Shown in pieces: positions 32,721-46,100 of a stretch of DNA of 64,000 bases; the stretch's first letter is position 1, and every line of letters begins with the position of its first letter. The translations under genes and the position numbers were made by a program. The stretch is from Sanderia malayensis (Eukaryota; Cnidaria; Scyphozoa; Semaeostomeae; Pelagiidae), in the NCBI GenBank assembly GCA_013076295.1, contig RQOL01000742.1, positions 1-64,000 on the forward strand, given 5' to 3'. The notes under the pieces are model-generated. The model had not been told where the DNA came from. It saw only the letters and a list, made by a program, of their open reading frames with translations, and made no database searches.

Positions 32721-33680
32721 AAATATAAATTTTGCAGTAGTTCCAGATGATGATGAGCTTGTTAAAGTTTGCCGACAGGACAGCAAAGCAGACAGATTTC
32801 ACGAAGAAGACATGTACTTATCAGACAGTGACACAAAAGAAGAACAGAGTTTTGGTCATAGATGAATCCACTACCACGATATTCACCATGTGAGTGCTGT
32901 ACTAGTGCTGTGAAAGTTCATCTTTGTCGAGATGTTTAATGGAATCGACTGGTATTGCACCTGCTAGTTCAAAACCAACGCAGACAACTAAATAATCTGA
33001 GAATAATTGTGAAGAACAGTTTTCAGCTAGAAAATTTAATGCTCCGCTGTAGCTACTCCATGACAAGCCGGCTAACAGAGGCAGAATTCAATGCTTTGGA
33101 ATCTACAGAGATTATAATTGGTAGGAATATTGAAAAGTCCTTTAAAGGTTTTCCTGAAAGAAATTTTGCCGTTGGTGACAACTTTATTTGACAAAACCCA
33201 TCTTATCAGTAATATGTCCTGCAACCAAAGGCCAGAGATCCACTGGTGCCAATTAATATCGAGGGAACCATTGTGGAAAGTCTTCCTGGAGGATTATTTA
33301 AATTTATAATGACCAATGGTGATGAAGTGATTGAGAAATCTATATTTCAAGGAAAAATGGTGCAGGTGAAGAAATGGAAACATCTCTCATTGAGGAGAAG
33401 GTAATTTAAAAATTTAAAGAAATTGTTGTCAAAAATGTACCAAGTCGTTGGATAAGCCCCTTAATCTGCAAGGAAATTTTAGATGGGGGCTTATCAAAGG
33501 GTTGGGGCTTAATGGAGGTCTTACAACAGTAATATGACATTTGGTCTTGAACTTATGAGCAGTGTGCAGTGCACTTTATTATTGTATTCTATATGAAGGG
33601 GGAATTGTCCGTGTGCAATAATTTGGAATGTATAGCAATTCGTCAATTAAAATATTGTTCTGTTACCTTCCTTAATTCAG

Positions 33681-34304
33681 GTGAATTCTGGCGACAATAG
33701 AGAGGTTTATGTGACAAGAAAATCGTTGGTGAAGTCGATTTCTGAACTTGCATTTGAAGTATGTCGTAGTTTCTACGGCAGAAGGCTGAGAAATGCTCCA
33801 ATCAATCTCCATAGTCAACTGGCTATGATGGATGAGCTATACTCGATTCTTTACGCCGGTTGTCTTTCATCAATGATGTCAGAGGAAGATACAGCACGAA
33901 AAGAAGAGTGCTACCGTAAATAGACTCAAGGAATAGACACGTTAGAGAAGGGGCATTTTGCTTTCTTTTTGTACGGCATCGTATCCTGTGAACGTCGACA
34001 AAGACCGCTATTAAGCAAAACTTTGGCGGAGAAAGGAGGCGATGAAGGACACATTTTAGTGTTGACAAGAATTGGGTTCATGAATGCTGCAGAGAGAAAG
34101 CCAAAGATTTCGCAAAGAGATGTGGATTACTTCTTTTGTCCAAAAGCAACAAGAAAAATGCTGGTAATAAGATTCCCAAGAAGAAAAGGCGTAAGAAAAC
34201 TGCTGCAGGAGGTCGAAGCATGAAAGGAACAAAGAAAATAGAAAATATAATCTCATCTCTAGAAAGATGCAAAAAGCGATCATCAAAAGCAAGATCCACA
34301 GAAC
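33681..34304 (+). other. Short basic ORFs upstream of the RT relic, unrecognised
   Basis: Frames of 60-85 codons include a Lys-rich one (34136-34327) resembling a nuclear localisation stretch. They may be the decayed 5' part of the RT-like element. No family motif was recognised. Confidence 0.25.
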
Positions 34305-35485
34305 ATGGTGGAAATGATCCAAAGTAGCAAAATAGCTCGTCAGATCAAGGGCGCTGCTGGACCTTCATGTTTGGATGCTGATGGGTGGAGAAGAATTTTA
34401 ACATCTGCTTCCTTTGGTTCATATAGCCATGATCTATGTGATACATTGGCACGTTTCACCAGGAAGTTGTGTTTGGACCAATTCGTTTGTGACAATGGTT
34501 CTCTTGAAGCCTTCTTAGCGTGAAGACTGATATCATTAGATAACTGTCCAGGTCTTCGGCCTATTGGCATTGGTGAGGTTTTTCGCCGCATTATTTGACG
34601 TGCAGTGATGGTAACTTTCAAACAGCAAATATTAGAAAGTGCTGGGGATTTCCCACGATGTGCAGCCCAACGTTCTGACTGCGATGCTGTTGTGCACGCA
34701 CTGAAATTAGTTTTCGAGGATGATAATTGTGACGGCGTATTGCTCGTAGATATTGACAATGCGTTTAACCGAATAAACCGCCGGGTAATGGTACACAACA
34801 TCAAGATTGTATGTCCAGTAATTGCTACCTATGTAAGCAACTTTTACTATCGGAACTCCCGAGTATTCGTCACGGAGGTTTTGAAATCAAATCCTCAGAA
34901 TTCACAACGCAAATTTACCCATAAGCGATGTCCTATTACGCCTTGGGCTTGGTCCCTCTCATATGCGCTATTTCTACTGTAGGTGCTAATCATACTGCCT
35001 ATGCTGATGGTCTAAGTTGTGGTGGAAAACTAGCGTCTTTTCTTCAGCGGTGGCAGATGCTGGTTTCGGCTGCACCAAGAATTGGCTACTTCCCCAAACC
35101 GACCAAGTCTTGACTGATAATTAAACCTGACAAATATGACTTAGCTAAATCCATATTTAAGAACACTAACATTTCGTCATAAAGAACGGTAAATGACATC
35201 TCGGTGCAGTCATCGGTAGCCTCGAGTAGAAGAATACTTATGTAGTTGATCTACTTTACCCATGGGTTAAGCAGATTCTTATTCTCTCTGATATCGCTAT
35301 GTTCTACCCACAGTCAGCTTACTGCGCGTTTACGGCTGGATTCAGACACAAGTTCAACTGCCTGGTTCTCCTTGAGCCAGTTGAGAACGTAATCAGAAAC
35401 CAACTGATTCCATCGCTATTTGAAGGTCGATCTTGCAATGATTTGGAACGTGATCTAAGTCATTGCAGGATCTAAGTCATTGTCA
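34305..35485 (+). pseudogene. Reverse-transcriptase-like element relic
   Basis: Blocks in changing frames read: AAGPSCLDADGWRRIL; PIGIGEVFRRII then VLLVDIDNAFNRINRRVMVHNI (RT palm motif A, with Asp); YYALGLVPLI then AYADGLSCGGKL (motif C, where YADD has become YADG); and PQSAYCAFTAGFRH and LLEPVENVIRNQLIPSLFEG. I recall this block order from a multi-copy invertebrate RT family but cannot place it in a named clade. The active-site change and several stops and frame shifts show that it is dead. Confidence 0.65.
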
Positions 35486-35747
35486 CTTCCAGTTAAACTG
35501 GGAGGCTTGAGAATAATAAATACCACAAAGGTCTCGGAAAATAAATTATTCTCGAAAGATAAATTATAGTGTATTTTTACTGTGTGAATTTTGCACTTTT
35601 ACTTTCTATATTTTTATCCCAACATTCCAATATTCCAATACTCCACATTCCTGGCGTCAAAGATAGCCCCTATAATAGGTAAGTCTAACTTAAAATAAAA
35701 TTGTGACAATAGCATTTCGATAATGATGAACAGCTTTTGAGTTTTAA

Positions 35748-36000
35748 AGTGCCTTCCTACTTTTTTTTATTAGCTAAAGCTATAGATTCGGATGTGCTGG
35801 CTTTGAATCTTTTTGAATTTTTTCGATCTGGGGAGCTGTTTTGCAAGCGTTAAAGTTAAACCTTTGTGAAACTTTTAGGACGAGATCGAGCCCATTATGA
35901 CATTATAGTGGGAACCTCTTTTTTCTCCGTACTGATTTTGACCTCCATTTTCTTTCATGGACTGGGCATATTTTCTTTGACTTTGATGAGGGTCGTATAG
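35748..36000. repeat. Solo end of a TTAA-flanked element
   Basis: TTAA (35744-35747) is followed by AGTGCCTTCCTACTTTTTTT and then sequence similar to 60110-60420, the left arm of the Kolobok-like element. No matching right end was found nearby. Confidence 0.5.
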
Positions 36001-38370
36001 GGGGGAGTCATGTTCCCCTGTTCCCTTATAGAAATTGCATATGTTCCCTCATTGTTCTACGAAGAAATTTCCATTTTTGTGTTCCCTGATCCCTGTTTGC
36101 TATCAATGTTCCCTTGTTTCCCGTGTAATTTTCTCATGTTCCCTTGTTTCCTTTTTAATTTTGGGCATGTTCCCCTGTTCCCTGGAACCCCTATATGACC
36201 CTCTTTGATGATTAGAAGCAGGATGGCGCATAATGGGATTGTGGTTTTTAATCGCTTTCGATGATTATTTTGCTGCTGTGAAATCGCAAAAGCAAATCAT
36301 TATATAAAAGTAAAGTTACCTAGAATATAAAATGTGTCGACCTAGAATATAACAGTTCAACAGTTATAAAACTTTATTATCCCGATAGATAGGAAATGTG
36401 GATACCGATTGAGAATAGCCAATAGATAGTAAACCTTGACTATGTAGATGGCCTGTTCATAGTCACAAGAGAAAACTAGTTTTCTCTTATGACTATGGCC
36501 TGTTCGATATCAATCTGTAGTAGACGACAACTATTTCACTGCAAGGTATGAAAAAACAGTGAACGAGAAATGGGATGAAAGGAGTTGTGAGGCGTAACAA
36601 CGAACATTCCAGCGCAAACATTGTGATCAACAAGCCACGGCTTATGCTCAAGCATTACATAGCAATTTTGTGTTGCGAATTCATAGCATCAAAAGCGATC
36701 AAAAACTCGCTCTCAGCTTATAAATGTTGGCATAAGATTGTTCTAATTGCCGGAACTGTTCCGTTCCTTTTTTGACTCGCGGACATCAGGACGGGAGTCT
36801 TTGCAATCGCTCTGGAAAAGACAATGGCCGGTCACGTGAATAGCACCTACCATAATGCTTTGCGATTTCTTCGTTTCACATTGTTTTCACATATCAACAC
36901 AGCCAAAAATGTGTTTACACATCAACGGTTGGCAAAAGATACTAGTGGTCAAAAGGTTGTACTCTCGCCTCGCATATTTTGTAGTGGCGGATTGAAGACA
37001 ATGGACCAATGTTGGAGAGAGGAAGAAATAACAACAAGTTTGAAATGAAACAAAGCAAAACATGAGATGATTAAACATTCCAGTTATCTGTTAAGTGCAT
37101 AAAACACAAATGTACAATGATAGATGTAGATTATTCCAAATCCAAACAGTTTGTCGTCCTGGAGTGATGGCCTAGCTCAATCCAACAACGTTAACCTCTC
37201 ATCTTAAGTTGGAATGATTCGCAAACGATTTAAAATGAAAAGCAAATTGAAGAAATTGAATGATGTTTCAAATTAAAAAACACGATTGCCAATTTTCGTG
37301 TGTACAGCCGCAACCCAGTCACGAGTTATTAAAGTTAGAGAGGCCGGAAAATCAGTATGTTTACATTGTTATTTTTGTGTGCAGAGAGCCTTATCTGTCT
37401 TGCGGAAGAGCAAAAACAATGGCAAATTTGGGGCCTCTGTGGAGAATATTGTGCAAAATTGCGTGGGATTAATTTGGGATAATTTTTTGCTAACCTTGGG
37501 TCAGACCAACATTTTCATCCGCAATCTTCGCCATACGATGTGAGACAGTAAAAAAACGCCGGGTATTTCCTCATATGTCCCGAAAAAAATCGGCCCCCCT
37601 CCCCCTATTTAATGTCAAGGATGTTTGGAAAGTGCACTCCCTGGTAAACCTGTCCATCAAAATTGCAACATTGATTTGGGCTTGGGGGAGAGGGTGACTT
37701 TATATTTTCCAAGGAAATTGTGTTTCTCATTGAAAAGCAATGCAAACTTTTCACTTTCTCAAGACCTTCTGTCACTGATTGTGGCAACCCTGTTCGCAAA
37801 GTAAGTTTGTCAAAAATCATGGATTGTGAAGGTGTGTTAGTGAAACCAGAAGCAAACCGATGGCCAGTGTGAGTGTCGGCACAGTCCCCATCGTTTGTTT
37901 CTCCTCCGCTCATTTTGTTATATTTAATTTCACATGGCCTATCAAGCAAATTTTTAGGAATCAGGTTTGGCCAAATCTATGGTTCCGGCGGTGTCCGCGA
38001 GTCACCCAGAGGTTTCCCTTTGATTTGACATATGTCAACTGCTGGTCGTAGGCAGGGAATTTTCTCCAGCAATCTGAACTTCAACCTAACTTGAAATTTT
38101 ATTTCATGATAATACTGTTAAAACACAAATTTCTAACAGCGGGCACTCTTTTAGAATACTCATAAAACACAATGGACTTACAGTCTTCTTGATCTTCTCT
38201 TCTTTATATGGCTTCTTTCTTCTAGACCTTACAGGCAGATAACACTCTTTGACAGTTAAACGTCACTCAATAAACAACCAAACAATCAATTCATAAAACA
38301 ACTTTTAAAGCAACCGTAACAGCTAATTCCAAATCCGAGATGGGCCCTTTGAAATATCAACCGGAAGTTG
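36001..38370. other. No gene seen; repeat-derived
   Basis: This holds a low-complexity run rich in TTCCC (36010-36195), a perfect 36-bp palindrome around 36462-36497, and from about 38052 a degraded copy of the foldback left end found at 48719. No frame with recognisable motifs. Confidence 0.5.
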
Positions 38371-38380
38371 CATTCTTTAA

Positions 38381-39849
38381 AGGCCTACTGCAATCAAAAA
38401 TCACTTTCCCGTTTTTTTTCATAAAATGAAATTTCAATCTTTACTGATTACTTTGGTGCCTGTTTTGTTTTTATTCGATCACGATAAGTATACTAAATTT
38501 GGCTTTGAAATGGGGCACTGACTGCGACTTTTATAATGGGAGAGTATAGGGAAAAGTTTTCAAATCTGCACTATGCGTAACCCCGGCCCTTATTAAAAAA
38601 TCGCTTCCCAGGAATCAAAACTATAACTTTCCGCGCGTCGTTTCAGCTATTAACCAAAAAAATTGAACTTACGGTAACGCTATAGCGGCGCTTTGAAAAA
38701 GGGTACTACAAACCGCGCGGTTAGTCAAAAGACATTTTATTCCGCGCGGTCTGATTTCCAAGCAGCTGGAAGCATTCACAAAGGAAGTTTGTCAGAAATC
38801 ATGGATGGCGGAGCTGTGTAAATAAAACTAGTAACAAACACGATGGCCGAGGCTGTTGTTAGAGGACCAGGCAAAGTAAACTGTTACAACAGTTAAGTTA
38901 ATTAATAAATGGTATTTTCAAGCAGCCGTTTTCAAAACAAATTTGAAAGGAAACAGATAAGGAGAGCTGAAGGCGTGCGTTTTGCTCACAATACACATAG
39001 GCCAGACAGAAATTAAAAACATAAAGCTACGGAACCACCAGTTTCATTTTTTGTCCATTTGGAATTTTGGAACCATCGTGTTTCAACAGAAAACTTGTAA
39101 CACATCTGACTATGATAATAAATTGCTATGCAGAATATTGCGATTAGTTCTATTTTATTTCTCCAATTTCTACCCCGATGAAAACATTGAAGCAACTTGG
39201 CGTTCCAGCCAGACGTGATGTAAAAGTAATTCGTTTTGATAAGACTGGACTGACAACAACTTAGCAGCATCAGATATATCTTAAAAAGCCAACTCTGAGC
39301 GTAAATAGTCCATGTAGATTCTGAAAACATCTCTGCATTCTCTCACACATACATCATATGCGACTCAGTCAAGTCAAATGCAAAAGTATATTTCATCTCG
39401 ACACTGATAATCCCCGTTGTTTGCTTCCGCTCTCCGCCGCGGCTGATCGCCCTCCCGCAGTTTGACGTCACGACCAAAACTGCCCCAATTCAGACCCCAA
39501 TTACTCCCCCCAAATCGCTTTCTAAAATTATGAAAAAAATTTTAAAATTTGTGAAAACACTTTAATATTTATGCCTTGGGATGCGATTTTTAGTTAATTA
39601 GTTATTTATTGAGTTAGACGGAGTGAAGCAAAAAGCTACAATACACTTCAATACAAAAACTTGAAATGGGTCCTGGTTATTACGTCACGTTTGTCGCAGT
39701 TGAAATGGCAAAATCGACGACTTTGCGGGCTTGTAAAAACAATTCCACTGGATCAATTTTCATTCTGGAAACGGTTTTATGATCAGTTCGAATAGGTTTA
39801 CCATGAAATGTAAAAAAATCATATCACTTTTTTTGATTGCAGTAGGCCT
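38381..39849. mobile_element. TTAA-flanked non-autonomous DNA transposon (family 1)
   Basis: The termini AGGCCTACTGCAATCAAAAA are inverted at the two ends, with TTAA on both sides (38377-38380 and 39850-39853). TTAA duplication is used by piggyBac and Kolobok elements. No transposase is present. A decayed inverted relative lies in the receptor intron at about 52660-53170. Confidence 0.78.
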
Positions 39850-41056
39850 TTAATGACGTCCCAGAGGACCAATTTTCGTATGTGAAAACACGCATAGCTG
39901 CGTTTACATACATACAAACTCAATGAAAATAGCACCAATCGATAGCCTATTGCGTTGCAATTCGAATTATATATAGTCTGCGCAAATTTGCTGATAGTAG
40001 CAAAAAAACGCGCCATTTTGGGCAATGATGACGTTATGATGTCACCATTACGCAAAATGGTCAAACTGTGGAAATGATGTGGAAAAGCGTGTTCAAAGTC
40101 TTCCATCCAAAAAAACGGAGTTGACTCTTTGTTGAAGTAAGTTAATGGTGAAACAACAGTAGATTAAGGAATAAATGTTCTATATCGTAAATCCTCGAAT
40201 ATGCCCCCACCTAACCCACTCCCCGAAGAACCGAAGCGCGAATAACCCTCTCCCCGAAGAAGCCCCCAGCCAAATCTTAATTCGACGTCAGCCACACGAC
40301 TGGCGCGGCACGTTTGCAGGGACTAAACCCATGGGGCATATAGGAGTAAGCGTGTAGCATTTCAACTAATCACTCTTCGTTGGAACTCAGAGAGCTAGCA
40401 CAATTTCTCCCACCCTCCCTCTTTTTATTATGGTTTATTGATTTGCATTATGATTTCAGTCATTTTTCTGTAGCTTGACCACTCGGTCAGTACTACCTGG
40501 TGTTCCGGCCCGAGTTTGTCGGAATCACCGACCGTAAATGCCTTTCTTTGCTCAAGCAATCCGGGTCGGTAGGCTAACCGCCCAATATCTTGAAATAGGT
40601 TAACATAAGGTAAGTGATGAATTCTGAAAGTTCATAGTGTAATCTATCGATTCCTGTCATAAAAAAAAACAATGGCATGTTTATTAGCTTGCCACAGATT
40701 ATATGCCCTGTCTAAAATTGGCTGTCTGTAAAAGGGAGAACAGGGATTCCCCCTTTTACAGATATGAAAAAGGGTAATATGACGTCATACAACATAGTGT
40801 GATGTCATATTCCCTCTTTTTTCTGTTTCCCGTTCCCCGTTCCCTGATTTCCCGTTCCCTTTTTTACAGATAGGCGTCTAAAAATGTCTTGTCTTGTGAA
40901 GGGGATTTCCCTTACAGTTAGGGAAATTCCCTTCTGTGCGGGGAAAGTCCATTTTAGTTCCATCACTACGAGGGGCTTCATCTATTGTTATGTTAATCTG
41001 TTGTGTTTGAATCCACCAATGACGAAGGCAATGAATCTCACGTGACATGTTAAATC

Positions 41057-41068
41057 GAAAGCGAAAGT
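41057..41068 (+). promoter_or_regulatory. ISRE/IRF-like motif upstream of the receptor gene
   Basis: GAAAGCGAAAGT fits the GAAANNGAAA core bound by interferon regulatory factors in animals. It lies about 105 bp before a strong donor (GTAAGT at 41174) that could end an untranslated first exon of the receptor gene. Such 8-base cores are expected a few times by chance in an AT-rich window of this size, so this is only suggestive. Confidence 0.25.
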
Positions 41069-41771
41069 TTAAGACTAGATTGTTGTTTCGTCGTGTCTTG
41101 TCGTCGTGTTCCAGTCCGTAGTTGTCAATTTACTTCTTCAACAGCTGTCTCGTTGTTGCTTAAATAAGAAAGGGTAAGTTAGCTTTATTATTCTGATTAC
41201 ATTTTTATTACAATAGCTTGCAACTAATTTATCATTTAGTGTTAAAGGGCCTTTTGAATGCCTTACGATTTTCATTTCAACGCGTGCTTCGCAAGTCAAT
41301 TTGATCATTTGGAAATCAGTCAGGGCCAAAGTTGCAGATGTGCAACTTTGATTCATTGAAAATACAGATTTTTTTCATGGCTTTAGATCACACAACATGT
41401 TTTATCACAAGTTAGATTCCCCCTGGGAAAATTAAAATTCGGCGCCTATACTTATATATTTTGTTGTTATTTCAAAATGGAGGAGCGAGTTTAAAATACA
41501 CCTCAACAATTTCAGAGTTTTTGCAAGTGACAGGTGCTTAGTATAGTTAGGGTTTAAACATTTTTTAAATCAGATATTTTTGTATTTGTATGTTGTCATA
41601 AACACATCAAGATTACCATCATCATAATCAAAAACTTCAATCTACAAGTTATTAGAGGAAAATATGTAAACATATAGATCTGTTACAACAAAAATTTGAA
41701 GCCCTGGAATGGTTGAGCACCAAACAGTATTATTTTATTTTGGTTTTTCTTTATATTTGTGTACTTATTAA

Positions 41772-43041
41772 AGGGCTTATGCAGCCTAAAATTACATATA
41801 GTTTTTTTGCTGAAAAGTATAGAATTCAACATGCTTATCGACATGCCGCAGATAGAATATAAAAATATTTTGTAGTTTTTGAGTTATTCATTGTCAAAAT
41901 AGGGAATTTGGACAAATTCTGTTGAAGAAATTGACGTCAGAATGATGCGAAATCCCACACACCTTTGCGTACCACGGCCAACAAAACAACAAACCGGGCA
42001 GACTGAACAACGTCACTTGTTACGTCAATATGCAACTTAAAATAGGGAAACAAATACTAATAAAGAGTATTAAAAAAGCATTTCATGGTCGATCATGTGT
42101 TGTAGGGGAACATAACAGCGCGAGTTGGACCAACACTAAATTCATCTCTCTCCATAAGTCTCGAAACTCTTCTAAAGACCTGGATTTGACCGTAACAACT
42201 GAAGACAAAACAGTACAATGAACAAAACTCATATGATTCCATAGAATTAATGTTTAACAGTTGCCAACAATTTATTAAATAACAAATGAACTAACCAATT
42301 ATCAACATAAGTTTTATTTTCAAAACGGGCATCCAGCTCTTTCAGAGATAGGCCTTCACAACCTGATCCTTTATCATCACTGCCGTACCCAGCCCTGGGT
42401 CTTCTTGCAAGAAGAGGTTCTCCTTCGTACAAATTTCGACTATACGAAGACTACTGAATAGTCTTTGTCTTCTTCGCTACCCTCAAGAAGACTTCTTCCT
42501 TCGTTGTCAGAGGAATTTGTTTTAACTAATATTTTCGCAATCCGACATTTTGAAAAGATTTTAGCCAGACACTATTTCAACAGGCCGGGCAGCTCTTGCT
42601 CAGAGAACAATAGTTGAAGAACAATAGCTCGGTTCATTCTGACGTCACATTTCACCAAAATCATGAAAATTTTATTTTTTTCAAAATTTGTCAAAATTTC
42701 TGTGTTTTATTGAAAACAACGAAAATTGGCTCATAATGTGAGGAAAATATCGCGCTTTTAGCCACAGGTGAGATAATTGAAATCGGCATTGCCTAAGTCG
42801 AGTTATTAAAAAAACTGTGGCGCGCGGTCAGTTTTTCCCATACTGACCCCTATAAAAAATGATTCGCGTGTCATCAAACTGACGTCACAGCTCTTCAACA
42901 GACCTGGGTGTGTTTGAGCTTGAAAAAAACATACTTATACTCGTCGGAAAACACTCAAAATAGGTTCATAGGGATACTCAGATCTTTTTCTTTTCATTTC
43001 CGTAAAGAAATCGATATGTCATTTCAGGCTGCATAAGCCCT
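41772..43041. mobile_element. TTAA-flanked non-autonomous DNA transposon (family 2)
   Basis: The ends AGGGCTTATGCAGCCT are inverted and flanked by TTAA (41768-41771 and 43042-43045), with similarity continuing for about 30 bp. No coding frame lies inside. It sits about 130 bp before the first supported receptor exon. Confidence 0.8.
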
Positions 43042-43175
43042 TTAAATAATGATACATAATTATTTTTGTTAATTGGGTCAATCATAGATGCTGGTTTAAA
43101 GGTTGATGGGGTTGAATATCTCAGGCAGAATTTGTTGTAATAATATTATTAATTTTCATTGGATATTTTGGTCAG

Positions 43176-46100
43176 TCAATAGAATTGGAAGAGAGACAGA
43201 GAGCTCAATGGCTGAGCGAAGAGCATCATAACATCATTAAGACTATTCAAGGTATGCTGATTTAATGTCATTGTAAACACCATGTTATGTCACAAGAATA
43301 TTAAACTTTGGATATTGTTAGCAAATGTTGTCCTAGTTCATGTTCTAATGATTATGCACAGAGCTTGTCATAGTTGGTTAATGGTTGGTAACAAAAACTT
43401 CAAGTGCTTTAAAGTCTTTGTTAACGAGTTAAGTTGTTTTATTCATTAGAAGCAATGGAAGATAATCAAAAAGACAAGAAGAAACAAGATGAGACTGGAA
43501 ATGGTGCTCAAGGTAAATATGTACCATTCTGAAATCTGTTTGGATCAAATTGCATGGGAGGAACATATTCTGGATTTTTTGTTTCTGGCAACAATCCTTT
43601 CAGTTCAAGTTGTGGCAATTATGTTTATGAAGGGTTTAAATGATGAAATAATTTAATTGACTGTTATGCAATTTATTATTAGACTTATTGGATGGCAATG
43701 AAAGAGTTAGCCAAGATCAAGAATCTGTTAGAGGTAGGCCATTTTACTTTACTTTGGAAATTGATCCAGATTTCAATTTCATTGTCTTAGATGAACTTAT
43801 TTTGTGTGATACTGTTATTTGAGCACACATGCACACATTCTAGTTCTCCACAAAATGAGCTCATGTGAACTAAATGGTAAATATTATTTGAACTTTGTCA
43901 CAACAGTCCTCTTGTAGCAGCAAAAGAATACAAATTTCCAAAAAGCAATACTTTTGTTTTTTGACATTACTGTTCTTACTGAAATAAAAATGTAAAGCAA
44001 CTAACCAGCTAATTTTGTGCAACAAGTGCTCCAGTAATAGTTTTGCAACAACATCCACTAGATCTTGGAGCTCAAATAATCCTCAATTTGTCTTGAATTA
44101 CTGGTGAATGAAAAATGTTGCCACTTATAGTTGAGAAAGGCAGGATGTTGAAGTGCTGATGTAATGAAGTTTTTCAGTGTTTTTATTTAACAAATGATTT
44201 CATTTCAATGTACTGAGTAGTATGACGCTTATAAAATTTTAGAAAAGTTGTAATTTTCGGGGAGGGTTGTCTAAGGAATTTGAAATGTTAAAGTGCTAAT
44301 GCAACGAAATTTGACATATCGATTTTTTTATATTAAATGAAAGCCAAAGATGTACTGATCAGTTTGATGCAATTTTGACGTGCATCTGACAAGTATAAGT
44401 TACTTTAATTTCATATGATGTCATCATTGTATGACACCATTGTGACGTCATAGCAACGCTATGACGTCACAATGATGACCCTAATTATGTTGCACAATGG
44501 AAGTCAATGGGTTTTTTCGAACGTCGTCTGGTTTTTTTTTTAATAGCTCCACTCAGGGTGGGGATATTTAAGCTCCGGCTGAACCAACATAAGGGTAAAT
44601 CTTTTAGCCGTCGTTCTGAAAAAAATTGGTGTCATTTTGTTTAACGGTAGAGACACAATTTAAGTTTGAAAATGGGTACCTCCAAAAAATGTGACGTCAT
44701 CCCGCGTCGCCATTGTTGCTTCGAGTTGCTGTGGAACGACACGTAGCCCTGGTTTGGCTTATCCCAAGTCTTATTTTTTGTAATAACTTATTTTAGCTCA
44801 AAATTGCAGACATTGAATTATTTTTAGAAACTTCGGAAATTAAAATTCCTTCGATATCACCCCAAAAAGCTAAATCTTCTAACATTTGTTTTGGTCGGCT
44901 CAGGCCTAACCACTCCGGGCGAGGAGTGCTTAGGCCCGAGTAAAGCTGAGAGTCACACGGGTTGGTTTACGAGCTTGTTTACTGCATCTATTGCAGGAAT
45001 AGCGTTTGATTTTAGCTTTAATCTCATCTTTAATTCTTTCCCAATATCTCTCCTTACTTCAAAGCAAAAATGAGCGCTATAATGAATAAAATCCTGCTAT
45101 CCTAGTCGGTGGGTGCGAATGATGTCCAGGGTTGCCAGATTTGAAATTTCAAAATATGCCAATCCATGTAAAAATTATGCCAAATTAGGCTAAAATATGC
45201 CAAATTCAAAAAATCCTCCGCAAGCGCATTGTATGGCTGCGGAGAAGATCATGAAAGGATAAATTTTGCTAGTCTCTTTTCTATCTCTGGCATAAAGCAT
45301 ATATAATTTTAGCAATTATACTCTTTTCGTTTTATAAGAATACTTAATTTTTTGCCGAGCCTCAATATTCTTAATTTTTTTCTATTTTGAGCCTCTGGAT
45401 ATTCTTAAATTATTCTTAGCGCGACAGAAAATACGGATATGGCAATACACTGCTATTATTATCATCAATGCCAAATGCACAACTATTACAATGGCTAACA
45501 GAATCAGTCCTTATTTCCTGTAGCACGGACTTTAATCGAAATTTAGACGAATGTATTTAAAACCATTGCCTGTGAAAAAGACACCAAGTCAAAAATAAAA
45601 AGCGCTTCCTAAAAATAATAGTTTGACAAGATCGTGAGCCTGACAATATTCTTAAAATGTTCTTAAATTTCACGAATGTTGAGCCTCATTATTCTTATAA
45701 AGTATATTCTTATAAAAAAAAAGAGTGTAACATACAAACAGAGTTGCATATAGTTGCCTCAGCATCAGGATGATCACGACTCAGAATGACAAATCCGAAA
45801 CGGATTTCGAGCACTAATGTAATATGCGTGTTGTTAATCTAGAGAGACAAGTGTAAACTGTGCTTTGTTTTATATCTTGTGTGATTTTGAAGAGCTGCTG
45901 AAGGATTTTTATGTCAAGCGTGTGGTTATAAGAAGGAAAAATGTGTTCTTGAAAATTGACCCGAAATATGCCAAAAATATGCCAAATTTAGGAAATATGC
46001 CAAAAAGAAATTTTATATGCAAAGCAACTTCAAAATATGCCAAATACGCCGAATTTGGCATATAATATGCCAATATGGCAACCCTGATGATGTCTGTCTC

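Noticed and set aside
40175..40357. Pro-rich frame over a GC-richer stretch
   Set aside because: Low-complexity repeats of CCCCGAAGAA; no coding evidence.
44898..44942. GC-richer hairpin (CTCAGGCCTAACCACTCC / GGAGTGCTTAGGCCCGAG) as a tRNA-like structure
   Set aside because: It folds as one long stem and lacks D, anticodon and T arms; it is more likely part of the foldback element.
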